Below, piece after piece: positions 48,901 through 60,812 of a stretch of 64,000 nucleotides of DNA. The position numbers and the translations under genes are program-made. The DNA comes from Paramecium sonneborni. Lineage: Eukaryota > Ciliophora > Oligohymenophorea > Peniculida > Parameciidae. The stretch lies in NCBI GenBank assembly GCA_905182985.1, contig CAJJDN010000155.1:181726-245725 (forward strand), in the 5' to 3' direction. How positions within the stretch are numbered: the first letter of the stretch is position 1; each line of letters begins with the position of its first letter. The notes beneath the pieces are model-generated. The model ran no database searches. It worked only from the letters and a program-made list of their open reading frames with translations, and was not told the DNA's origin.

Positions 48901-50115
48901 ACTTTATGTTCTGAAACCAACACTGTTGGTGGATGTGTAACAGGATATGATGGAGCTTGTATTCAATCAGTACCAGCCTTGAATTCTTCCGATCCAAAGG
49001 TTTGTAAACCATATACATCTTGTGCTGATGCTTTCTACACAACTCATTAAGATTGTTAATTTGCTAGTAATAAGTGTACAACTAATGGAACAACTAGTTG
49101 TATTGCATTAGGAGCTTGCTCATCTTATACTTCATTAGCAGGATGTTATATTAATGATAAAGGACCTGTTTATTCATCTGGAGCCATTACTTCAACCGGT
49201 ATTTGTATATGGGATGCAACAGCTAATAATTGCAGAGATTAATCATGTACTGATTTGACTGGTACAACACATGCAACATGTTCTTCTCAATTATCAACAT
49301 GTACATCAGATGGAACAACTTGTTTACTCAAAGGAACATGTTCATCATACACGACTTAAACTGCTTGTACAGCTGCTGTTGGATCCGATGGTGTTTGCTA
49401 TTGGGAACTTGCCTCAGCTACAAATAATAACACTGCTAAATGTAGATTGTTAACTTGCGCTGATATTCAAAATGGCACAGCAACAAATGTTTGTTCAGTA
49501 GCATTGTCATCATGCGTTTCAAATGGAACTGTTTGTATTTCTAAAGCTAATTGCTCAACTTATACTACAAAGACAGCATGTAATTCAGGAGGTTTAGATG
49601 GTATTTGTGTTTTCACTTAATCAACTGCTACAGGAGCTGCTGTTGGTACAGGAACATGTTAATTAATGACAGCATGCACCACTGCAAATAATGATTAAGT
49701 TGCTTGTTAAACTGCCAGAGATAGATGTTCATGGACTTCAGCATCTGGTACTGGAGCAACTGCTGTCCCAAGTAAATGTGCCACTCATACTTGTGCAACT
49801 AATTAAGCTGCTAACGGAGCTTGTACAAGATTCTTGAATTGGGATAAAAAGACATAATAAATTTGTACTTTGGTTAGTGGAGCATGCACAGCCACAGACC
49901 CATCAACTTTATCATCAAATGATTGCTTCTTGGTTTCTGGATATACATATACTTGGAATGCATCTACAAGCAAATGTGGAGTTTGCACTGCAGTGGTTAT
50001 TTAACCAAATAATACAAATAATACAAATAACAATAATACAAATAATTAGACAACAACTGACTCAGGATACATTCTTGGATTATCAACAGTTATTTTGGGT
50101 TATCTTATATTCTGA
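42967..50115 (+). CDS. Surface (immobilization) antigen, full-length, GPI-anchored (2382 aa)
   Basis: Main candidate i-antigen: 2383 codons with no intron, and I confirmed frame at several points along its length. Signal peptide (MNKQFIIFALLLTLATSQ), N-terminal Cys-rich region, then more than 30 cysteine-periodic modules of about 70-75 residues containing C(Y/V/I)W and CTTKxGGGC-type motifs. The C-terminal Asn/Thr-rich linker (NNTNNTNNNNTNNQTTT) precedes a hydrophobic tail (GYILGLSTVILGYLIF), as in GPI signals. Length fits known Paramecium i-antigens (about 250-300 kDa). The central region (about residues 997-1280) contains four related imperfect repeats. In such proteins the central repeats are the exposed, serotype-defining part. 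Usually only one antigen gene is active per cell. Confidence 0.95.
45955..46810 (+). repeat. Four imperfect central repeats of about 213 bp inside surface antigen 2
   Basis: Units begin at about 45955, 46165, 46378 and 46594. Each starts with GCAAATTGTGCTACTATTAC or a close variant, followed by AGGATTAATAAATGCAACTC-like sequence. Spacings are 210, 213 and 216 bases, all multiples of three, so each unit adds whole residues (70-72) and keeps the cysteine register. Confidence 0.75.
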
Positions 50116-50766
50116 TCTGAATGATTTTTACATTTATATAGGGAAAAAAATAATTATAAATTTTAATAAATTTCTTATTCTTTTATTTTGAAGTATTTAT
50201 GAATAGGTATTGACTTTAATTTCTATTTATAAATATATTTTATTTGATTCTTGTTAATAAATTAAGATCCTAATTATTAACTATCTAATTTGAAAAGTTA
50301 AATTAAATAATATTATTTTTGTAAATCATGTTTTATTTGAGAGATAAATGTCAAGAACAATGAATAAAATGATACCTTGTTTGAATGACATCCTTCTTAA
50401 TTCATCTAATTAAGATGCATCTTCTTATTTAAGATTGAAATAATTATGGCTGGTGAGTTTGATTTTAAATATAAAAAAGTATAGATTTGATGGATGTTGG
50501 CAATTTTTTTTTCAAATATTGTAATTACTAGGCTATTTAAATAAATAATGGTGTAATAAAAAACTTTTATTGTATGATTTATTCATTTATAAGAGTAAAA
50601 ACAAATGCTTTAATTATATTGCTTTGAATCGTAATATACATATTTAAAATTTAACAAATAAATCTTTAAATCTGTAATTAAAAATAATATGTCATCAATA
50701 TGACGAATTATCTTTTTAGATGTGAATTTATATAGAAAAGAAAGGTAGTAGTTTTGATTAAATAAA
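50116..50766. other. Intergenic, AT-rich
   Basis: 3' flank of surface antigen 2 and 5' flank of the enoyl-CoA isomerase gene. No sustained frame. Confidence 0.5.
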
Positions 50767-51710
50767 ATGAGTTAAATTGTAGGACCTGTAGTTGAGTAAA
50801 CTATTGTACCAGATGGATTTATTTTAGAACAAAATTCAAAAACCTTAATGGTGACGATAAACAGACCAAATTAAGCTAATAGCTTCACATTAGGAATGTA
50901 CTTATAATTTGTAGACATTCTTAAAAAAGCAGCCGAAGATGATAATGTACAATAATAAATTATATATTAAAAGGTTGATGTTGTACTGGTTAAGGGAAAT
51001 GGAAAAATGTTTAGTTCAGGTAATGATATGAAAAACTTTTCATTATTTACTCTTACAACCGAAGAGGTAATGTAATGTTCTAGATTGTTTTAGTAAAGGG
51101 TTCAATTCGCAACTGAATTAGTAGAATTGATTCGAGGATTAAACAATGCTATATTACATTTTCCAAAGACTCTGATAGGATGTTGTCATAATGGTGTATT
51201 TGGTTTCTTATTCCCAATGTTGGCTCTATTTGATTAAGTACTAGTGACAGAAGACTGTTATTTTGTAGCTCCAATGATATAACTTGGATAGGTATATATT
51301 TATAGAATAAAAATAAATGAATAGGGTCACGAGATGTTTTCATCATATACATTTCCAAGAATATTTGGACATAGTAAAGCATTTAGTTTGATGGTAAATG
51401 GAGAGAGACTGTCATCTAAAGATGCAATATAATATGGATTTGCATAGAGAATGTTTAAAACAAAAGAGGAGATGTATACTAATGCTTATAAATTATGTGA
51501 ATAACTAGAATAGATGGATAGGAACAGTGTAATTAATGGGAAATTATTAATGAGAGAAGCGTTGATGAGCGTATGATAATAATAATAAATAAATAGGAAT
51601 TGAATAAAGCTGGAGAGAGAGAACTAAAAGTTAATTTTAAGATATGGTCTTAAGAGAATTTGTTAGAGAATGTAATGAAATAGATGATGAGAATGAGATC
51701 AAGATTGTGA
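50767..51710 (+). CDS. Enoyl-CoA delta isomerase 2-like (crotonase family), peroxisomal (295 aa)
   Basis: It shifts delta3 double bonds to delta2-trans-enoyl-CoA in beta-oxidation of unsaturated fatty acids. Crotonase hallmarks: MVTINRPNQANSFTLGMY, oxyanion-hole strand KGNGKMFSSGNDMKNF, then GCCHNGVFGFLFPMLALFD and, after splicing, GHEMFSSYTFPRIFGHSKAF, which fits the ECI2 branch rather than enoyl hydratase. The spliced C-terminus ends Ser-Arg-Leu, a PTS1-type peroxisome signal. Introns: 51292-51324 (33 nt) and 51571-51593 (23 nt); 296 codons. If the second intron is not removed, TGA follows one Val codon and the PTS1 is lost. No N-terminal ACBP domain, unlike mammalian ECI2. Confidence 0.9.
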
Positions 51711-51755
51711 AATGATTTTATATAAATAACAAATTTAATTCACATTTTAATCATT

Positions 51756-53951
51756 ATGTATTCTTAATTTATTTTAAGTGTGATAGGATGCTTCTTAATA
51801 ATTTTATCAACATTCTGGTTCAGAACACCTATAATAGACATAAATGAAATAAGTGCACATAGATAACCAATGTATGATTAAATTATTTTGTTTTTTTTGG
51901 ATGCTACAGGATATCGATATATTATCAATGAAAATAGAGATCATTAAATATTCTAAACTATTACTCTATTGAAAGAATTAAGATAGAATTATCCAGAACA
52001 TTCATTTCTATAAAAGACTAAAGCAGTACCACCATCAACTGATTTTACTATATTAAGTATTATAAATGGAATCAAATAAATGTAAAATAATCTAGATGTT
52101 ATATTCAAATCATATCCAGCACCATATGAAGATTCTATTTTAAGAAAACAATTTGAAACAGCATTATATTCAAGTAAAAAATAGGATTGGTTAAGAATGA
52201 GTTCAGGGGAGTTCACTTATATTGAAAATCCTTAATTTTTTAATTTAGATAATATATAAATAGCAGATGTCTCATCTTATTAATTTTTTAAACAATCATT
52301 CTAAAAACCAGAACCAGATTATTAATTATATGTTGTTCATATGATGGGATTTGATGCATTAGGACATGCATTATAATATTAAGATTATGATAAAGGAATA
52401 TAATTATTAAGAATATATAATTCTATCTTAGAAGGTGTTGTCAATAATCTTAAAAATAATTAACTATTAGTTGTTATTGGTGATCATGATCAAAGTAAAA
52501 GAGGAAAACATTATTAGTGCTCTCAAGAATCATATGAATGTGAAGGATTTATATTTGCATTCAATATCAATGGTCTATTTCAAAATGATTAAATCTATCC
52601 ATTTTATGAACCAACAGATTTATCAGCTACTATTTCATCACTTTTAGGATATTCACCTACAAGTTAAAATCTTGGTAAAATTATTCCTTAATTTTATCCT
52701 AAAAATACAAATCAATCTGAAATCTAAAATGATTAAGAAACTATCAAATAATAAGTACTCAAATATCTTGAAACACAATCATTCAAAATATCATCTACTT
52801 TCATTCAAGAATTAAAATTAGTACCTGCTGATTAAGTAATTAGTCATGTTTAAAGAAATTTATAAGTTGGACTACCAAGAAAAGATACCTTTATTATTGG
52901 AATAATGTTATTATTATTTAGTATCTATACCATAAGAACTCTATGGGCATTTTAACAAATCATTATCATAGTCTCTACTGGCTTCTTTGGAACTTAAATT
53001 TAATTTATTGGATTATTAATTTTAGTAATCTTAAAGAAAGAATATAATTTTAAATGGATTCTTAAGTTATTAGCAATAGTCATATTTATTCAACTTCATT
53101 ATATGCAATATATTCCAGAATTTCTCTTCTCTATTGAAATACAATTCCTGCTCATTTTAGCGATCAAATTTTATACCTACATCCAATCGGGATAAACTTT
53201 TACTAAATGGAGAGTATCTCTATTATTTGCTATGGTAGCAATTTCATAAATTACAGTTTATGTCTTTTTCCTTTTGGGTTAAAGTGAATTTGAATTCAAA
53301 AGAACTCTATTGTTAAGTCTTATCATTTTCATATTCTTACTATGCATTATTGATCCAAGATATTTTAATCAAGGAAAAATTAAAGTACTATATCTAACCA
53401 TACTTTTTATTTTATCAGACGTTACTGTCATTTTCTAACTTAATTACTCATATAATTTTATTTAATTTACTTTCCTATTTGTGCTCATTTAATTTACAGA
53501 TGTTAGATATAATGTACTCATATCAAAAATCATATATAATTATATCAATCCCATAAAAATTGATCATTAAGTATTTAGAGGTCATTAATAAATAAATATG
53601 AATTCAATGATTATACTCACTTAAGAATTTGATATTGGACCATCATTATTTTCTGTATTTATAGGCAGTTTTGGATGCTAAATAATTGGAATTGCCTCTT
53701 TGTTTTTTAATAAGCTTCATTCAGATAGACATTAAATTGTTGGTGCTCTTATAGTTTCTTCTATTTCTAATATACTCTTAGATTCATGGTAAATTCTAAA
53801 TTACAATTAATCCATTCTAAACACAAACTAAATGATTGAATAACAAATAGGATTGTTAAATAGTTTACCATTGAAATTACTTGAATTGCTTCTATTTAAC
53901 TTTGCTTATGTATTATTAGTCAAATAAACCAAGAAACAAAGAGATATATGA
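51756..53951 (+). CDS. GPI ethanolamine-phosphate transferase (PIG-O/GPI13-like), 731 aa
   Basis: ER membrane enzyme that adds ethanolamine phosphate to GPI mannose. The N-terminal anchor (FILSVIGCFLIILSTFWF) precedes a luminal alkaline-phosphatase-fold domain: LFFLDATGYRYII, the Thr/Ser nucleophile region AVPPSTDFTILSIINGI, VVHMMGFDALGHAL, and LLVVIGDHDQSKRGKH with the Asp-His metal ligands. After about residue 380 come many hydrophobic helices. No intron, 732 codons to TGA at 53949-53951. It is 45 bases downstream of the isomerase. The frame stays open after this TGA (see 53952-54233), so the annotated end may be premature. The PIG-O versus PIG-G branch is uncertain. Confidence 0.87.
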
Positions 53952-54233
53952 TATATTATTAAAAGTATAGTTTTTTATAAATTAATTATTTTAAAATTGA
54001 TGTTATTAAAACTATAGATCATATTATTTCTCTCTTTGAATATATACTACGTCCTTTGAATGAACACGTTTGAGTACAATCTTTTTAAGTTGGTTTAAGA
54101 TTCTGAATTTAACTTAATAAACCACTTCTTCCATGAAAACCGATTTTATATATTTTTGGCATCTCTCCTAAAATATAAAGCTTTATTAAATATATTATGT
54201 TATTTACATTTAATATATTTTTTTATTTGTTGA
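53952..54233 (+). pseudogene. In-frame continuation of the GPI transferase after TGA
   Basis: Directly after the TGA and in the same frame: SIVFYKLIILKLMLLKLQII, a hydrophobic helix. A 24-nt GT-AG intron at 54051-54074 removes the next TGA, and a further 52 codons follow with INHFFHENRFYIFLASLLKY and ILCYLHLIYFFIC before TGA at 54231-54233. Composition and topology (two or more helices, a basic/aromatic turn) fit the missing C-terminal membrane part of this enzyme family. It may be stop readthrough, a base error at 53949-53951, or a recent nonsense mutation. Confidence 0.45.
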
Positions 54234-54571
54234 TATTCTTAAAAAGTAACTGTAATTGATTTCTAGATTTGATTTGTATTTATAATATTATAAGATTTGA
54301 TTAGAATTATATATTAATTCGGTTACACCTACTTTCAATGATAAGTATTTTTCAATAGAATAAGAGCTTTAACTTTTATCATTTGGATGAATAAATTTAA
54401 AAAAGGTTTAACATTGGATGCGAATAAATCTAAGAGTTGCTTAGGAGATGTATTAGAAGAAGAAAAATGAATTGTTGCGCAGAACAAATTAATATAACTC
54501 TTTAGGAAATTTTGAATTTAGCTATTATTTTATGTTTTTAAATATAACTTGAATAAATATTCTCTTTAATT
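54234..54571 (+). other. Intergenic with a short coding-like piece
   Basis: Near 54355-54470 the plus strand reads IRALTFIIWMNKFKKGLTL then DANKSKSCLGDVLEEEK before TGA at about 54468. It has protein-like composition but no clear start or upstream exon; perhaps a last exon or relic. The rest is AT-rich. Confidence 0.3.
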
Positions 54572-56560
54572 ATAATTAAAAGATTTAAAAATATAAATCT
54601 TAATCTTTATTCAGAATATCCTATTATCAATAACAGAAAATATTGAAAAATTACAATAATCCATATATATCAATAATATTTTGCCGCTTATTTACTTTTT
54701 TATTTATATATTTAGGAAAACTGTTACAGATATTAAATATTTATGAAAATAAATTGAATTATTTTTTAGAATATGATTGAAACTTATTAATGATTGATTT
54801 GAATATTTTGCTAAATATAATTATAGTGTAATAAATTTATCTAATTGTTTTATTGGTTGTAAATTTAATATTATACAAATTTAAAGAAATACCTATTTTG
54901 AAAAATATTGGAAAATATTATTTTGATAGATAATAAATATATCATCTACTCAATTTTTCTAGATATGCCTAAAAATTTAACTCATTATTAACCTGTTGAT
55001 AGAAATAGTTCAAATGGATAAGCTTACTAAGGTTTATAATCCTATTTTAATTTAAAAAATAGAGCTTCCAAATCTACTTCTCCATACTGATTAGAAATAA
55101 TAATAAAATGAATTGGACCAAATTTAATTCTATCATTTTTTTTTAATTCTTTTAAAATGTCTGAACCACTTAAAACTTTACCATTCTCTTTCGATAATCC
55201 TATCCATTCATTTAAAGGACCAAAAACATTTATATATTAAGAAAAATCTTAAGGATTAATTTCCTATAAATACTCTAATAACTCTTTTATTGTTACTGAA
55301 TCATCAATTGTCAGCGTTGCCCAATCAATCTAATTTTATTCATCAACTTATTTATATTTCTCTTTATAATTTGAATCAAATATTCCTTATAATTCTTATG
55401 ATAGTTAGTGTTCTAAACTTTTAATTTTAAAGATTATATTTTAAATATCATTTAAACTATCTTTTCTTTACTATTATAATATTCCTAGTTTCTTTTCATA
55501 AACAATTTCAATCATTTATTCTATTTATTAATTGGAAGAAAAAAATAAAGGTTCGCTTTATAATTNATAATTAAAAGATTTAAAAATATAAATCTTAATC
55601 TTTATTCAGAATATCCTATTATCAATAACAGAAAATATTGAAAAATTACAATAATCCATATATATCAATAATATTTTGCCGCTTATTTACTTTTTTATTT
55701 ATATATTTAGGAAAACTGTTACAGATATTAAATATTTATGAAAATAAATTGAATTATTTTTTAGAATATGATTGAAACTTATTAATGATTGATTTGAATA
55801 TTTTGCTAAATATAATTATAGTGTAATAAATTTATCTAATTGTTTTATTGGTTGTAAATTTAATATTATACAAATTTAAAGAAATACCTATTTTGAAAAA
55901 TATTGGAAAATATTATTTTGATAGATAATAAATATATCATCTACTCAATTTTTCTAGATATGCCTAAAAATTTAACTCATTATTAACCTGTTGATAGAAA
56001 TAGTTCAAATGGATAAGCTTACTAAGGTTTATAATCCTATTTTAATTTAAAAAATAGAGCTTCCAAATCTACTTCTCCATACTGATTAGAAATAATAATA
56101 AAATGAATTGGACCAAATTTAATTCTATCATTTTTTTTTAATTCTTTTAAAATGTCTGAACCACTTAAAACTTTACCATTCTCTTTCGATAATCCTATCC
56201 ATTCATTTAAAGGACCAAAAACATTTATATATTAAGAAAAATCTTAAGGATTAATTTCCTATAAATACTCTAATAACTCTTTTATTGTTACTGAATCATC
56301 AATTGTCAGCGTTGCCCAATCAATCTAATTTTATTCATCAACTTATTTATATTTCTCTTTATAATTTGAATCAAATATTCCTTATAATTCTTATGATAGT
56401 TAGTGTTCTAAACTTTTAATTTTAAAGATTATATTTTAAATATCATTTAAACTATCTTTTCTTTACTATTATAATATTCCTAGTTTCTTTTCATAAACAA
56501 TTTCAATCATTTATTCTATTTATTAATTGGAAGAAAAAAATAAAGGTTCGCTTTATAATT
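54572..56560. repeat. Direct duplication 54572-55565 / 55567-56560 joined by a single n
   Basis: 994 bases repeat at offset 995 with the n at 55566 between the copies. The first copy cuts the ubiquitin-like/zinc-finger gene; the second copy continues into its intact 5' part. Confidence 0.85.
54982..55565 (-). CDS. C-terminal fragment of the ubiquitin-like/zinc-finger gene (assembly copy)
   Basis: Identical to the 3' part of the gene at 55977-57466, broken at the n. Probably not a second gene. Confidence 0.5.
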
Positions 56561-57466
56561 TCTCATTTATGATTTAAAATTCTGAAATATTATTTTCATA
56601 TTTTTCTATCCATTTCATAACATTTCTCTTTTAACTTTATAATAAATCTATAAAATTAGATTCTAAAACTTTAAATTATTTTTCAATAATTCTTTTGAAT
56701 GATTTTAATTCTGAATATTTCTAAAATTTATTATTTAATTATTCTGCAAATATTTAAAATGGAATGAAAGAGTCTTTATTTGTACCTTAATGATTATCAT
56801 AGGGACATAAATTACACAGTTTTCTTTGAGGACATATATGATTATAAGTACAAATTTAAGATATTGCATAATTAAAATGAGTATCACACATTGGTACATT
56901 ATTTATCATATCGTATTATGTTGGAATCTTTAGTAGCTATTAAATCCATCTTAATTCAACTTCAATTATATTACTCATTTTAATGATTTATCTTATTATT
57001 TGCTACTCATTTAATAAAGTTTATTCATAATAAATGTTAATCAAAGCATCATTACTATTATTTTGATATATTAATATAATTACTTATCTATTAATAGAAA
57101 GCTATAGACACTTTCCATGATATCTTTTATTGTATTATCAATAGAAAATAATGCCATAATTTCTGTAAAATAAGAGTTTGTCGAAACAATCCTTAAAACT
57201 ATTTTATCACTTGTTGTTATTATTATAATTTAATCAGAGGATTGAAATATCTCATTAAAGTTTAAATATTTTTTTAACCACTTAGAGAAACAAGTCCATT
57301 AATACATTGGATAATTAGCTAAACTGAAAAATTAGATATTCAATTACTTAAATTCTTATGACAAAAATTCATATAATTCTTATACTTTCGTGTATGTTTC
57401 AATTGACAGCTATTTTTATTTAATATTTGAAGGCATCACCAGAGTTACATCCAATCTTATTTCCAT
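55977..57466 (-). CDS. Ubiquitin-like / Cys-His finger / coiled-coil protein (486 aa)
   Basis: Family not recognised. N-terminal about 150 residues look like beta-grasp (ubiquitin-like) folds: MEIRLDVTLVMPSNIKQKQL, and TIKDIMESVYSFLLIDNNDA followed by INIYYEQTLLNEQQ, matching the 'vk.i...i.......l.y....L.d' pattern. A Cys/His cluster follows (CDTH, then ICTYNHICPQRKLCNLCPYD), B-box-like in spacing, then a coiled coil and a C-terminal second beta-grasp-like part (LTIDDSVTIKELLEYLQEI, then IKFGPIHFIII). One 29-nt intron at 57055-57083 joins the two long exons; 487 codons. Without it the finger exon alone would seem to start at 56978. A ubiquitin-pathway adaptor is an inference. Confidence 0.7.
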
Positions 57467-59354
57467 AAAAATATAAATGATTTTTTAATCTTATTAATAT
57501 TTTCCATTTTAATAGAAGAAAAAAATGAAAAACAGAAGGCTTAATAATCATATATTTATATAGGTTATTTGAAACATAATTTTTCAATAACAACTTGATA
57601 TATTATAAATATTTCATCATAATAGAAATAATAAATAGAATAAAATAAAATTCTACTTAGAAAATAATAAATAACTGATTGATTTACATTGTCTTTTGTT
57701 ACGTATTTAATATTTTAAAGTTTAATAAACGATTCTTTTTAATAATAAGTTAAATTTGTAGATGATATAATTAAATGTATAAAATAGTATTAAACTAAAA
57801 TAGTTGATAATTAATATAATGATTGTTAAAGAATTAAGTATATGTAATAAATTAATCTATATATAAATATGAAACATAAAATTTTAATATTGTTGGAATA
57901 AAATTGAAAATCCCAACCATATTATATAGATCAATAATCAATGCTTAATTAATTTTATATCTTTTGTGTTAGAAGGTAATATAGTAGATTTTGAATCTAT
58001 TAGGATATTATCAAGGAACTTGATAGCAAATTAAATTTATAATATGTTTTAGAATATGAAAAGGTTTATTAAATAGAAAGCTTACTAACAACTAAAGTAT
58101 GCTAAATATTTTCGACTTTAAATGTACATTCGTGTATTAATTATTGCTAATTCAGTAGTATATTAATTATATATGTAATTTTATTAGATATTTCATAATA
58201 ATAACTATAATTATTCATTTTTAATCTTATGTATATATTTTAAATGTTTCATTTATAAACATTTGAATATTTATTCTATATCTATATTGTTTTTTTCTTT
58301 AATATTATTAAATCTCTTATTAACTACTTTGCAAATTCTAAATTGTATCATCAATTATATTTCCAGATATATTACTAATCCCTGATAATTTTGTTTTTTT
58401 AATGTTATTACTCGAAAAATAGAACTTATTTAACGATTTCTATTTCTCTGAAACGTATCTGTATATATATATTTAAGTTTTTATCCATCTTATATAGAAG
58501 ATCATTGCAATAAAAAATTCAAACTAATTATATTCCATTACTTTTTTATCTTTCATGTATTGAAATAATTTAAGTTAATTTCATATGTACAGATTTAAAA
58601 TCTATAAATAGAATCCTCCAATTGTTTTTGGATCGATATTACTTTATATTTGCTATTAGTTTTATCATCTAAACTTATATATTAAAACCTCAAATAAATC
58701 CAATTTATTATTTTATGATATTTAATTAGCAGTATGAATTACCATCCATTAAACCCATATAAATATATATTAAATTATTTTAACAAATGATAAAAAAAAT
58801 CTCCTGGATTGTTTTTTATAAATCTCATGATTTATTATCCATTAAAATTGAAGATATTGCTAATATTACAACTTAAAACTATCAAAGAATTTAGATTAAA
58901 TTTAACATTTTGTATTTTTAATTATAATTTGAATTAATATTTCTCTTTGATTATAATAAAAAATTTAAATACTCTGAATCTTAATTTCTTTTCAGGATAA
59001 TTTATTTATCGATTACAGTAGCTACATTGTTTTTAAATGCAACAGTATATAAATATAAAGAAATAACAAAGAGTTGTCATATCAATATATATTCTAAAAA
59101 ATATTAAAATTTCTTTTGATAGATAATAAATATATCATCTACTCTCAATTAAAGTGTGAACGAAGTTAATTCTCTAAAAGATTTATCCTATAATAATTTG
59201 ATATACTTTAAATTTATGTAAAAAGAATAAAAGTAATACTAAATCACATAAGACATAAATAATTCTACTTCAACAAAGTTCAAATCAATCCCTATTAAAC
59301 ATAATAAATAAAAATGCTTAGATATATATGGTTGAAATAATTGTAAAATATTAA
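57467..59354. other. Gene-poor AT-rich region with a diverged repeat
   Basis: No intact gene. From about 58908 to 59150 the sequence resembles 54537-54960: shared blocks include the TCTCTTT-ATTATAAT...ATTTAAA stretch and GATAGATAATAAATATATCA followed by TCTACTC. It is therefore an older duplicated segment, distinct from the n-flanked copies. Elsewhere only short broken frames. Confidence 0.5.
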
Positions 59355-60812
59355 TCAATCATATAATTATTATTCAAATACTTTTCTTATTTACAAAATC
59401 AATGGTTTCTTTTGAGTTTAATGAATAAGAATAGGCTCTAATTCTTTGTCTTTTTTATATCCAATATTATCATGTATTCGTTTAAACAATAATTAACAAT
59501 CAATAATAGATTTATTTCTTTATGTGATATATTCATTTATATTTTTATCTAAAGTTACTGTATTAATTCTTTCTCTTTATTTCCATTACAATCTAATATT
59601 CTTTCTTTTCATTTCTAAATATTTTGAAGTAATTGTTCCTAAATCTCTTAATTTCATCATTGGTTTTTGAATTTAACTATCTCTTAATAATATACTTTCA
59701 TATTTAATTACTTAACTTAATTCACTTATTATTTATTTAATATTTTCTTCAAATTAAGATATATCAATCTTTTTTATTATTTTATTTCTTTCCCTTTTTA
59801 AAAATGGAAATTATAATCTATTAATAACTGCCTCATTAATTTCATTTTATTTTTCTCCTTTTTCTTTTAATAATTTTTCTGTTAATTATAATTATTATAT
59901 AATAGAAATTCTTAATTATGAATTATGTGGTTCTAAATGTCCATTAACATATTTAAAATGAAATATTCTAGCTTTTTTTTATTATTACATATAAAATAAT
60001 GAAATACCCATAGATTCATATATTTAAGCTTCTTCTTCTGATCCATCACTTAACCAACTATATACTAATCCATCTTCTAATATTTATAATGATTATTCAT
60101 ATTATTATCCTTATTAACAAATCTTTGAAATAAATAACATGATTCTAGATCTTTCTTTATATAAAGATAACATTTTAGTAATTATAAATAATTGTTTAGA
60201 TAAGAAACTACTTTTATTAAAATCTTTAATTTCTAAAAAGTATGATCCAATAACTAAAGTAAATCGAATTAATATAATTGGACTTTATAATATTTATTCT
60301 CCAACTTCACAATAAATATCAATTAAATGTTTGTGATGTTTCATTTAAATAGAAGCAAATAGTTCAATATAATGATTCAAAATAATATTAACAAAATAAT
60401 CTGTTGTTTTCTTTCTTAACTTATTAACCCATTATTCATACTTCTTTTATTCATTCTCATCTATCAAAAATAAAGTACCTCTTCTTTATAATTTACGATT
60501 CTTTGGTGAACAATTCATAGATAAAATTACAGATTTTTTCATTAATGATCCTTCATTCAATTAATCATATTATTAAAATACATTAATTTTATTTGTATGA
60601 TTCATTTAAGCTGTTTTACATCCAGTGAAATCTAATTCAATAGAATTATTCAACAATAATGAAATTTCTGGTAAATGTAAAGATTTTATTCGATTATTTA
60701 TAATAATTGGTGGTTATTACTCTACTACTTCAGAAATCTTTCGTTCTTTAAAAAAAGTTGGTGAAACTATTTCTGTTATTCTTTTCCTGTAATTTCCTAA
60801 ATTTTATAGCAT
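59355..60812 (-). CDS. Hypothetical helical protein (485 aa)
   Basis: Not recognised. Clean 486-codon frame without introns. The N-terminal 60 residues are mixed (FKERKISEVVEQQPPIIINN). The middle is helical and resembles a solenoid (YEQWVNKLRKKTTDYFVNII; ILQSPIILIRFTLVIGSYFL; FLSKQLFIITKMLSLYKERS; then ILEDGLVYSWLSDGSEEEAQ and YESMGISLFYMQQQKKARIF), suggestive of TPR-like helices. The C-terminal 150 residues are Lys/Glu/Gln-rich, probably coiled coil. No membrane segment. Likely a member of one of the expanded Paramecium helical-repeat families; no function assigned. Confidence 0.75.

Noticed and set aside
51149..52216. Minus-strand ORFs at 51149-51382 and 51989-52216
   Set aside because: Antisense to the isomerase and GPI transferase exons, which show clear family motifs on the plus strand.
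57467..58907. Possible genes in the AT-rich stretch
   Set aside because: Only short frames interrupted by TGA with no conserved motif or usable introns.
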